From Treponema sp. (GTDB lineage Bacteria; Spirochaetota; Spirochaetia; Treponematales; Treponemataceae), in NCBI GenBank assembly GCA_012513125.1, contig JAAZCS010000110.1:1-23758 (forward strand): a stretch of 23,758 nucleotides of DNA, in the 5' to 3' direction. Positions 7,986 to 13,693 of the stretch are shown piece by piece. Under the pieces are notes generated by a model. The model was not told the origin of the DNA and made no database searches. It saw only the letters and a program-made list of their open reading frames with translations. The position numbers and the translations under genes are program-made. The number at the start of each line of letters is the position of its first letter. The first letter of the stretch is position 1.

Positions 7986-8353
7986 TCGCTGTATGAATCT
8001 CCGCTATTGGATTTGTTTAACGTGCCATCTAGTTCAATCATTAAGAACTTTGCTAGTTTTGTAACAACAGGACGATGAGTTGTATTTTTTGGCACAATAA
8101 CAAATTCACCTGCATTCAAATGAATCTGGCGTATTTCAGAATTTTCGGAGATTTCAAGGCAAAAAGAGCCTTCTAAAACCATAAAAAGCTCGTCCGATTG
8201 TTCATGAACATGAAAATCCAAAGTTCTATTTGCCACTTGAACAACGCTTAAAACATTTCCGTTGAAGTGCCCAATTTTTACATAATTATACAATTCTTTG
8301 ATTGAATTTACTTCATCAAGTAAATTCTTCTTTTCAATGATAGATTTTCCCAT
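7982..8353 (-). CDS. cupin-domain protein
   Basis: This is a single-domain cupin of 123 aa. Motif 1 reads HVHEQSDELFMVLEG, giving the H-x-H and E metal ligands; motif 2 reads GEFVIVPKNTTHRP, giving the third histidine. A small metal-dependent enzyme or ligand-binding protein fits, but the reaction cannot be inferred. AGAGG lies 7 nt before the ATG on the minus strand. It is divergent from the LysR gene with 140 bp between the two starts, the usual layout of a LysR regulator and its target. Its stop overlaps the end of the convergent AEC gene by 4 bp. Confidence 0.85.
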   Translation of the reverse strand: MGKSIIEKKNLLDEVNSIKELYNYVKIGHFNGNVLSVVQVANRTLDFHVHEQSDELFMVLEGSFCLEISENSEIRQIHLNAGEFVIVPKNTTHRPVVTKLAKFLMIELDGTLNKSNSGDSYSD

Positions 8354-8418
8354 AATAGCCTCTTTGTAATTGCCGTTTTATTAAAATAATAGTAGCATAA
8401 AGAATATAACAAGTAAAA

Positions 8419-8454
8419 TTGATAGTTTTAATTGATTTAATCAAATATTTTGAT
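8419..8454. promoter_or_regulatory. palindromic operator candidates between cupin and LysR genes
   Basis: ATCAAATATTTTGAT (8440-8454) is a perfect 6-bp inverted repeat with a 3-nt spacer; just before it, TTGATTTAATCAA (8432-8444) forms a second 5-bp inverted repeat sharing the ATCAA half-site. A further TTGAT lies at 8419-8423. LysR regulators bind such interrupted palindromes in divergent promoters. The region is AT-rich, so chance palindromes are possible. Confidence 0.4.
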
Positions 8455-8493
8455 ATTGCGAAATATAAAATCTACATTCAAAAGGACTTTTTT

Positions 8494-9369
8494 ATGGAAA
8501 TTAGAGAACTAGAAACATTTTTGAAAGTGTACGAATTGGCAAACTTTACAAAAGCCGCAGAACAGTTGAACTACACACAATCAAATGTTTCATCCCAAAT
8601 ATCAAAACTTGAAACCGAATTTGGCTCTCCGCTTTTTAATCGTATTGGTCATAAAATTTCACTAACACACAAAGGATTTGAATTACTCTCTTATGCACAA
8701 AAAATTGTTTCACTTTCAAAAACGGCACAGAAAAATCTTTCAAACTCCACAAAATCAAAAATCAAAATTGCAGCATCAGAATCGCTTTGCACTTACAAAC
8801 TGCCCGCTTTTATTAAAAGTTATCAACACGATTTCCCTAACACGGAACTCTATGTTGATTTATTTGAAACAGATCAATATGCCACTTATTTTTCTTCCAC
8901 CGATACAGACTTTGCTTATGTTTTAGATTCTGGAAATCCAATCTCCTCAAATGAGAACAATAAAATCAAAATTTTAAAACAAGAAAAAATCACTGTTGGA
9001 TTATTTACAACAAATTCTTATTTAGAAACTTCCAAAATCAATCCAACATCGCTAAAACAACTCAGTAATCAAAAATTAATTCTAACAAAGCCCGACTGTT
9101 GCTACAGAAAACAATTTGAAAAACTGATGTCAACAATTCCATTCAATTTAGTTTTAGAAACAAGTAGCCTTCAAGTAATAAAAGAAATGACACTTTCAAA
9201 TCTTGGAATCTGCCTTCTTCCATTTATGGCAGTTGAAACAGAACTAAAAAACTCGCTATTAGTCGCTCTACCAATAAAACTAGACATTCACGTTTTCAGC
9301 CAAGTGATAACACACAAAGACAAATGGCTTTCCCCGGAAGTTCAAAACTTTATAGAACGGATGAAATAA
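8494..9369 (+). CDS. LysR-family transcriptional regulator
   Basis: The 291-aa protein begins with the LysR winged helix-turn-helix: RELETFLKVYELANFTKAAEQL, then SQSNVSSQISKLE-like residues and LFNR, followed by the linker helix and an effector-binding domain (about 90-290). The ATG at 8494 is chosen over the in-frame ATG at 8419 because AAGGA (8482-8486) is correctly spaced before it and the LysR domain starts at residue 3; the extra 25 upstream codons look like untranslated leader and would cover the candidate operator. It is divergent from the cupin gene, its likely target. The inducer is unknown. Confidence 0.9.
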   Translation: MEIRELETFLKVYELANFTKAAEQLNYTQSNVSSQISKLETEFGSPLFNRIGHKISLTHKGFELLSYAQKIVSLSKTAQKNLSNSTKSKIKIAASESLCTYKLPAFIKSYQHDFPNTELYVDLFETDQYATYFSSTDTDFAYVLDSGNPISSNENNKIKILKQEKITVGLFTTNSYLETSKINPTSLKQLSNQKLILTKPDCCYRKQFEKLMSTIPFNLVLETSSLQVIKEMTLSNLGICLLPFMAVETELKNSLLVALPIKLDIHVFSQVITHKDKWLSPEVQNFIERMK

Positions 9370-9384
9370 AGAGAATTGATATTG

Positions 9385-9467
9385 TTGTAATTCGCTGCTG
9401 TCCGTGTATTACTAAATAAGTACTTGAACTGTCACCATATTATGAAATAATTATATCACGAGTCAGA
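9385..9467 (+). repeat. 83-bp direct repeat, copy 1 (left of the YefM-YoeB module)
   Basis: It matches 10215-10297 over 83 bp with four mismatches at a fixed offset of 830 bp. After the repeat, a short match resumes: CAGAAGATTCTGT (9464-9476) equals bases near the 3' end of the antitoxin remnant that follows copy 2. Copy 1 therefore looks like the same locus with the body of the antitoxin deleted. No transposase or integrase is associated with it. Confidence 0.85.
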
Positions 9468-9521
9468 AGATTCTGTAAAAAAGTCTGCCCCAAATGTCAG
9501 GTTGAAAATAGTGTTAGGTTT

Positions 9522-9782
9522 CTATTCGTAATGTGTCCATATTCTTAAAACTCGTACAATTTTTTCGTCTTCATAAACTTCATAGACAAGGCGATGCTGG
9601 ATATTTATTCTTCTTGAAAAAGTTCCTGTCAAATCTCCTACTAGTTTTTCATATGGAGGAGGAATTTTAAAAGGATCTTCTTGTAAAAGTTTAATCAGAA
9701 CAATCACTTTGTCTTTTAAATGTGATTGTACAATTTTTTCAGAATCTTTTACGGCTTGTTTTGAATATTTTATTGACCACAT
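9522..9782 (-). CDS. yoeB: YoeB/Txe-type toxin, ribosome-dependent mRNA interferase
   Basis: The 86-aa protein has the YoeB fold signature: hydrophobic N terminus, Y-E-K-L-x-G-D-L-T-G, SRRINIQHRLVYEV, and a terminal H-Y pair. By comparison with E. coli YoeB, the catalytic residues correspond to E45, R64, H84 and Y85, all present; one extra glutamate follows the tyrosine. YoeB toxins cleave mRNA in the ribosomal A site. Its start overlaps the antitoxin stop by one base (TAATG), so the two are translated together. The module lies between two 83-bp direct repeats next to the eroded island, but this toxin itself appears intact. Confidence 0.88.
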   Translation of the reverse strand: MWSIKYSKQAVKDSEKIVQSHLKDKVIVLIKLLQEDPFKIPPPYEKLVGDLTGTFSRRINIQHRLVYEVYEDEKIVRVLRIWTHYE

Positions 9783-10024
9783 TACCAGCCTATATCCTCT
9801 GTACTTTCGTCTAATGGCTCTTTTCTAGCTGTTAAAATAGACTCTCTCATTCCTGGAATTGAACACAAATACAATGTCTCCTGAATTGAATTCCAGTCCT
9901 CTTCAGAAACCAAGACTGCATTGTTCCTTTTTCCAGAAATAATTATTGGTTCATGGGATTCCTTGGTTTCATCGATTAAAGTGTATAAATTTGTTCTTGC
10001 AGCTGTTGCTGTCATTACTTCCAT
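9782..10024 (-). CDS. yefM: YefM/Phd-family antitoxin
   Basis: The 80-aa protein has the Phd/YefM N-terminal DNA-binding domain: TATAARTNLYTLIDE, then SHEPIIISGKRNNAVLVSEEDW, the most conserved part of the family. The C-terminal region, rich in acidic residues, would wrap and neutralise the toxin. It is the first gene of the operon, with GGAGG (about 10033-10037) before its ATG and a 30-bp palindrome 18 bp upstream. Antitoxins of this family repress their own promoter, more tightly together with toxin. Confidence 0.9.
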   Translation of the reverse strand: MEVMTATAARTNLYTLIDETKESHEPIIISGKRNNAVLVSEEDWNSIQETLYLCSIPGMRESILTARKEPLDESTEDIGW

Positions 10025-10042
10025 AATAACACCTCCATATAA

Positions 10043-10072
10043 ACAAAGCGTACGATATTACGTACGCTTTGT
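10043..10072. promoter_or_regulatory. palindromic operator of the YefM-YoeB module
   Basis: ACAAAGCGTACG (10043-10054), a 6-nt spacer and CGTACGCTTTGT (10061-10072) form a perfect 12-bp inverted repeat. It contains two CGTACG hexamers whose centres are 12 bp apart. The E. coli yefM operator is known to carry TGTACA hexamers at the same 12-bp spacing, so position, symmetry and spacing all fit an autoregulatory site. Confidence 0.8.
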
Positions 10073-10125
10073 CAAGGTTTATAAATATTTTCTTTTATAA
10101 TTCCTCTTCCTCTATTGAATAAAAA

Positions 10126-10214
10126 CTATCCTTCAAATTTTTTAGAAGTATTATAGTAATATTGATATCCACAATACTTACATTTGCAATGTTGTCTATA
10201 ATAATTTTTTCCCT
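10126..10214 (-). pseudogene. possible C-terminal remnant of a zinc-ribbon protein
   Basis: On the minus strand about 28 codons end at a TAG (10126-10128) and read ...YYRQHCKCKYCGYQYYY..., a cysteine-rich C-x-C-x-x-C-G pattern of the zinc-ribbon kind. There is no start codon in this frame; the frame enters the 83-bp repeat copy 2 at 10215, where similarity would be expected to end. It may be the tail of a gene truncated when the repeat arrived. The stretch is short and could be chance. Confidence 0.3.
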
Positions 10215-10297
10215 TTGTAATTCGCTGCTGTCCGTGTATTACTAAATAAGTACCTGAACCGTCTCCACATTATGAAATAATTATATCACGAGTCAGA
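10215..10297 (+). repeat. 83-bp direct repeat, copy 2 (right of the YefM-YoeB module)
   Basis: This is the second copy of 9385-9467, with four mismatches. Its last 17 bases merge into the reading frame of the antitoxin remnant (Y-H-E-S-D-E-P-I), so the repeat is best understood as the upstream region and damaged N terminus of a Phd-type antitoxin gene rather than as a separate element. Confidence 0.85.
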
Positions 10298-10484
10298 TGA
10301 GCCGATTTTTGTCACAAAAAATGGTTACGGCGACATGGTTATTATGAGCATGGAAACATACGAAAGGTCGTCATTTCTGAACAATGTCTATGATAAGTTG
10401 GAAGAAGCAAAACTTGATTTGAAGAATAAGAAAGTCTGTAAGCCAGAAGATTCTGTGAAACGGATAAAAGAAAAAAAATCTTGA
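10281..10484 (+). pseudogene. Phd/YefM-family antitoxin remnant lacking its N terminus
   Basis: From a TAA at 10278-10280 the frame is open for 67 codons to a TGA at 10482-10484. It reads HESDEPIFVTKNGYGDMVIM, then SMETYER and a lysine-rich tail with KPEDSVKRIKEKKS. The 'S-x-E-P-I-x-[VI]-T-K-N-G' core is the conserved middle of Phd/YefM antitoxins, but about 30 N-terminal residues and a proper start are missing. It is clearly different from the intact YefM nearby (KNGYGDMV against GKRNNAVLV), so it is a second module, facing the other way. The toxin remnant follows 13 bp downstream. Confidence 0.7.
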
Positions 10485-10497
10485 AGAATCCCCGCTC

Positions 10498-10571
10498 ATG
10501 TATCCTTTAGGCTCCAATTTGAGATTACAAGAAGAAGAATATCATAGGTTCTTGTTCAAAAATAATTTTAT
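10498..10571 (+). pseudogene. RelE/ParE-family toxin fragment, cut by the IS256 element
   Basis: The frame starting at the ATG at 10498 reads MYPLGSNLRLQEEEYHRFLF and then KNN. RelE/ParE toxins share a 'YPL...RL....GYR+....KNY..FY' pattern in the middle of the fold, which this matches. The first half of a toxin is absent, and the frame runs into the insertion sequence at 10572, stopping at 10581. If the element and one target copy are removed, the frame continues as FKNNFIALEV, still toxin-like, before entering the end of hsdS in antisense. It lies directly behind the antitoxin remnant, as expected for a pair. Confidence 0.6.
10564..10571. repeat. 8-bp target site duplication, left copy
   Basis: AATTTTAT directly precedes the left inverted repeat and is repeated exactly at 11913-11920 after the right inverted repeat. 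Eight bases fits the 8-9 bp duplication of IS256-family elements. Confidence 0.85.
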
Positions 10572-10600
10572 GACCCTGTAAAAAAATCTGTGTAAATGGC
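10572..10600 (+). repeat. IS256-family terminal inverted repeat, left
   Basis: The 29 bases from GACCCTGT to TGTAAATGGC match the reverse complement of 11884-11912 with four mismatches; the inner 13 bases are identical. Confidence 0.85.
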
Positions 10601-10633
10601 TGACAAAGAATGATACTCTATAGGAGGAGTACA

Positions 10634-11878
10634 ATGTTGGCCAAAAGAAAACCAAAAGAAAAAGACGCCATAGACAAAATGCTCGACTAGGTCGATTTTC
10701 ACGGAATGGCGAAAGATGAAATTATGGGCAAGGACGGACTGCTCAAGCAGCTGACAAGCAGGCTTCTTACCCGGGCCCTGGAAGCAGAAATGGACAGTCA
10801 TTTAGGCTATTCAAAGAATGACAGTATCGGAGACAATTCAGGCAACAGCCGGAACGGCTACACAGAAAAGACCGTAATTACAGATGACAACGACCAGATG
10901 GAAATACAGGTTCCACGCGACAGAAACAGTACATTTGAACCGGTAATTCTCCCGAAACATGAAAAGCGCACGACACTTTTCAACGATCAAATAATTTCGA
11001 TGTATTCATTCGGAATGAGCTGCCGTGATATCCAGAGACACCTGAATCAGGTGTATGGAGTCGATGTATCTGCGGAACTTATTTCTAATGTAACGGAATC
11101 AGTAATTACGGATGTAAAGGAGTGGCAGAACCGTCCTCTTGAGGAGTCCTATCCGATACTTTTTCTCGATGCGCTTCGTGTCAATTCCAGACAGGACGGA
11201 AAGAACATAAACAAAGCTCTTTATGTAGCGCTTGCAATCAATTGGGAAGGCAAAAAAGAAGTATTAGGTCTCTGGCTTGCAAACACAGAAGGCGCAAAGT
11301 TCTGGATGTCAGTATTAACCGATATAAAAAACCGCGGAACGCAGGACATTCTTATTGCCTGTATGGATGGTTTAACAGGATTTCCTGATGCTGTAAAAGC
11401 TGTTTTCCCGGATACTCATATTCAGCACTGTATTGTTCACATGATACGAAATTCAACGAAGTTTGTATCATACAAGGATTTAAAAGCTGTGTGCAAAGAC
11501 TTGAAGGAAGTGTATTCTGCTGTTAATGCTGATTCAGGTCATGATTCGCTTGAGGAGTTCGGGAAAAAATGGAATGAAAAATACCCGATGATTCAGACTT
11601 CTTGGGAGCGGAACTGGAACGATCTTGTAGAGTTCTTCAATTATCCCAAAGATATCAGACGTGCAATTTATACCACGAATGCAATAGAATCGTTGAACTA
11701 CAGTCTGCGGAAAATCACCCGGAATAAATCAAGTTTTCCAGATGATGATTCGATATACAAAGTGATGTATCTGGCAATTCGCAATGCCAGCATACGATGG
11801 ACAATGCCGATACGGGAATGGGGTCTGGCTATAAATCAGTTCGCTATCCTTTTCAACGGACGCGTTCCACTCTGTTAG
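10634..11878 (+). pseudogene. IS256-family transposase with in-frame TAG at codon 19
   Basis: An excellent Shine-Dalgarno (TAGGAGGAG, 10621-10629) precedes an ATG at 10634, but codon 19 is TAG (10688-10690). The frame continues without interruption for another 396 codons, and the restored length of about 414 aa is normal for the family. From the next in-frame ATG (10706), which has no good ribosome binding site, 390 aa remain. The DDE residues counted from that ATG are D155 (FLDALR), D221 (CMDGLTGF) and E328 (TTNAIESLN); all are present. So either a single mutation (most simply CAG to TAG) silenced the gene, or it is translated at a low level from the internal start. The N terminus lost is DNA-binding in the family. 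Confidence 0.85.
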
Positions 11879-11883
11879 AAATT

Positions 11884-11912
11884 GCCATTTACACAGTTTT
11901 TATGACAAGGTC
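11884..11912 (-). repeat. IS256-family terminal inverted repeat, right
   Basis: This is the reverse complement of the left end with four mismatches in 29 bases. It begins 5 bp after the transposase stop. Confidence 0.85.
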
Positions 11913-11920
11913 AATTTTAT
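11913..11920. repeat. 8-bp target site duplication, right copy
   Basis: AATTTTAT is identical to 10564-10571. It is followed 4 bp later by the reversed stop codon of hsdS. Confidence 0.85.
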
Positions 11921-11924
11921 AGCA

Positions 11925-13145
11925 TTAGAAGTTACAACACTCCCTCTTTCCTGTAACACATTCGTAAATCAAAGACTTTTTATATTCCTTGAGCTTGTCA
12001 ATCAAAGATGTCTTTTTACTAATTGCACTTTCAATTGCTGTACATTTTTTATCTAGGTACGAAGCTATTTCTTGTTGTTCTAAATAATCAGTGAAAACAA
12101 ACTTTTCTGCTATTACTTCTGATGCAACAATACTAGGAAGAGCCGTTTGTGTTATAAATGGTGTCCAATCAAATGCTGTTAATTGATAATAGTTATATTT
12201 AGGAAATAGTTTTTTTGTAAATTTTAAATAATACATTGTATCTACAGTCCAAAACTTACCTTTTGCATATAGTGGTTTACCTAAAGTTCCTTTTCTTCCA
12301 AACATTACAGTTTCACCATCATATAAATATTTATCAGTATATTTAAATACTCCACCAGAACCAAAAATTCTTACTGCATTTTTTGTATCTGAACTAACTT
12401 CATTACCTATTTCTCTTCCATTATTTGCAAAAAGAAATCTTTTAAATGGCATTACTTCCCACTCTTGCGGTATTTCGCCAATCCATTCAATTCCGCTTTG
12501 TTTCATCTTGCGGTTAGGACGGATGCCTTTTGTTACAGCTTGTGTAATCACAGACTGCTTGTAGCTTTTAAGTTTTTCTATAAGAAGAAGTTCTTTTTCT
12601 ACAGCGGAATCAATTGCAGCACATTTTTTGTCAAGAAAAGTAGCAATGTTTTGTTGAGTTGGAAAAGGGGGAACAGGAATAAAAAGATTTTTTATAAAAT
12701 CTGCATTTGCACGTGGCATTTTCGTACCATAAGTTGAAGAGTCAACTATATTTATGAATCCATGTGATAAAAATAAATATTTGTAAAAAGTATTTATTCC
12801 GAGAAAATTGTGAAAAAGAACAAACTCTGAAGAACAACATTCTGTTTTAGGAACTTCAAATATTTTTGCCAAATAAGGACGAAGTTTACCAAAAGCTATA
12901 TCTCCTTTTTTACAAATTTGTGCTTGTTCAATATCATAGATATTATCTGTTGCTATATATTTTGCAGACTGACTTTCTATATTTTCTAATCCAAAGTAAT
13001 CAAGTTTTCCATATAGTTCTGAATATTTCTCATTTCTTGTCTTAGCAGAAAACTTTATTCTTCTTACTTCCCATTCTTCCGGAATCTCGCCAATCCATTC
13101 AATTCCGCTATCTTTCATCTTTGTTGATATATTTTCATTTTTCAT
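11925..13145 (-). CDS. hsdS: type I restriction-modification specificity subunit
   Basis: The 406-aa protein has the two-fold HsdS layout: target recognition domain 1, a helical spacer, domain 2 and a second spacer. Each half opens with nearly the same words, SGIEWIGEIPEEWEV and SGIEWIGEIPQEWEV, and ends with QQ-x-I-A-x-[FY]-LDKKC followed by a helix with EKLKSYK or DKLKEYK. HsdS pairs with two HsdM subunits to choose the DNA sequence methylated. The ATG at 13145 is preferred because it follows the upstream stop as TAA-T-ATG with GAAGAAG before it; the longer frame to 13181 would overlap the upstream gene. Unlike hsdM and hsdR the reading frame is unbroken. Its last codons abut the IS256 target site. 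Confidence 0.9.
   Translation of the reverse strand: MKNENISTKMKDSGIEWIGEIPEEWEVRRIKFSAKTRNEKYSELYGKLDYFGLENIESQSAKYIATDNIYDIEQAQICKKGDIAFGKLRPYLAKIFEVPKTECCSSEFVLFHNFLGINTFYKYLFLSHGFINIVDSSTYGTKMPRANADFIKNLFIPVPPFPTQQNIATFLDKKCAAIDSAVEKELLLIEKLKSYKQSVITQAVTKGIRPNRKMKQSGIEWIGEIPQEWEVMPFKRFLFANNGREIGNEVSSDTKNAVRIFGSGGVFKYTDKYLYDGETVMFGRKGTLGKPLYAKGKFWTVDTMYYLKFTKKLFPKYNYYQLTAFDWTPFITQTALPSIVASEVIAEKFVFTDYLEQQEIASYLDKKCTAIESAISKKTSLIDKLKEYKKSLIYECVTGKRECCNF
12453..12509 (-). repeat. hsdS internal direct repeat, copy 2 (start of domain 2)
   Basis: This 57-bp segment encodes the K-x-SGIEWIGEIP-x-EWEV block of the second half and matches 13065-13121 with about six mismatches. The pair is long enough to support homologous exchange of recognition domains. 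Confidence 0.75.
13065..13121 (-). repeat. hsdS internal direct repeat, copy 1 (start of domain 1)
   Basis: This is the partner of 12453-12509. The conservation at DNA level, not only protein level, suggests recent duplication or ongoing gene conversion between the two halves. Confidence 0.75.
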
Positions 13146-13146
13146 A

Positions 13147-13572
13147 TTAGTTTTCTTCTTCATAGTAATAGGAATAATCAATGCCTTTCATAAACATCTC
13201 GCGGTCGTTGATTTTGTCAGTTAGGGCGTTTTGTAAAAGCTGGTTTATAGTAGAGCTGTCTGTAACGCTTTGAGTCATTTCAACATATTTATTCGTAATT
13301 AAATCAAAGGTGTCTTCGCTCATCTTTTCTATCGATTCCAACGTTTGCGGTAAAAACTCGGCTGCGGCAAATTTCAGTTGGGTAGTGGCAATAAACAACT
13401 GACAGGCTTCTTTCTTTAGATACTTCCTGTAGTTACGATTTTTTGTGTAGTCATCTTGATTATTAAGAACGCCCACAATATCAAGAACAGAAAACCACCA
13501 TTTTGAGGTTTCTTCATCCCAAACAGCACGAACTTCTCTGTCATTAAAAAAACGTATAGAGATTTTATCCAT
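13147..13572 (-). pseudogene. Bro-N/Fic fusion remnant lacking the Fic catalytic motif
   Basis: The open frame encodes 141 aa that look stitched from three pieces of a longer protein. Residues 1-70 (SIRFFNDREVRAVWDEE..WWFSVLDIVGVL) are a Bro-N antirepressor-type domain as often found fused to Fic in type I loci. Residues about 71-97 (FAAAEFLPQTLESIEKM, then TFDLITNKYVEM) are Fic residues that normally lead directly into HPFxxGNGR. That motif is absent; instead TQSVTDSSTI and then ALTDKINDREMFMKGIDYSYYYE follow, the usual end of such Fic proteins. So two in-frame deletions seem to have removed the catalytic core. AGGGG is well placed before the ATG, and the stop is one base from the hsdS ATG, so the remnant may still be translated and couple hsdS. 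The comparison is from memory of the family. Confidence 0.6.
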
Positions 13573-13583
13573 TAATTTCCCCT

Positions 13584-13691
13584 CTACACTTTATTTCTAT
13601 TGGACGTGTAATTAGACGTGCAATTGGATGTGTTATTGGACGTGTCGTTTTCTGTTATAAGCCCATCTTTTTGTTCTGCAATTTGTTTCAT
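13584..13691 (-). CDS. 35-aa ORF with tandem X-T-S-N tetrapeptides
   Basis: The ATG at 13691 lies two bases after the hsdM stop, with GGAG inside the end of hsdM about 8 nt before it. The product begins MKQIAEQKDGLITEN and continues with four tandem copies of a tetrapeptide of the form X-T-S-N (X = D, N, C, Y), then RNKV. The repeats come from a 12-bp unit. The stop (TAG, 13584-13586) lies 11 bp before the Bro-N/Fic start, and that gene's ribosome binding site overlaps it. I do not recognise a family. It could be a real linker peptide gene, or the detached start of a longer protein; the following gene is in a different frame. Confidence 0.5.
   Translation of the reverse strand: MKQIAEQKDGLITENDTSNNTSNCTSNYTSNRNKV
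13599..13646 (-). repeat. four tandem copies of a 12-bp unit
   Basis: Four imperfect copies of ATTGGACGTGTA (plus-strand consensus) lie head to tail, differing at one to three positions each. Unit length is a multiple of three, so gain or loss of copies keeps the reading frame of the small ORF on the minus strand. Confidence 0.85.
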
Positions 13692-13693
13692 CT

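Larger units (their letters stand above)
10572..11912 (+). mobile_element. IS256-family insertion sequence, 1341 bp, complete ends
   Basis: The element is bounded by 29-bp imperfect inverted repeats (GACCCTGT... at the left, ...ACAAGGTC at the right) and by an 8-bp direct duplication of AATTTTAT. It contains one gene, a DDE transposase on the plus strand that fills most of the length. The duplication is still perfect while the transposase carries a nonsense codon. The element is visibly richer in G and C than the flanking DNA, consistent with arrival from another host. It has split a toxin remnant immediately next to the hsdS stop. Confidence 0.9.

Noticed and set aside
8419..8493. N-terminal extension of the LysR protein from the upstream ATG
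   Set aside because: The extra 25 residues precede the conserved LysR start, lack a ribosome binding site and would cover the probable operator.
9385..10297. The 83-bp repeats as attachment sites (attL/attR) of an integrated element
   Set aside because: No integrase or recombinase lies between or next to them, the repeats merge into an antitoxin reading frame, and copy 1 continues with a deleted version of the same gene, so gene duplication explains them better.
10568..10801. 77-aa open frame on the minus strand across the left end of the insertion sequence
   Set aside because: It lies opposite the transposase start, has no family similarity and no ribosome binding site; it is a shadow frame.
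13599..13646. The 12-bp tandem units as a CRISPR-like array or protein-binding iterons
   Set aside because: There are no spacers between units, and the unit encodes a regular tetrapeptide in a frame with a good start signal.
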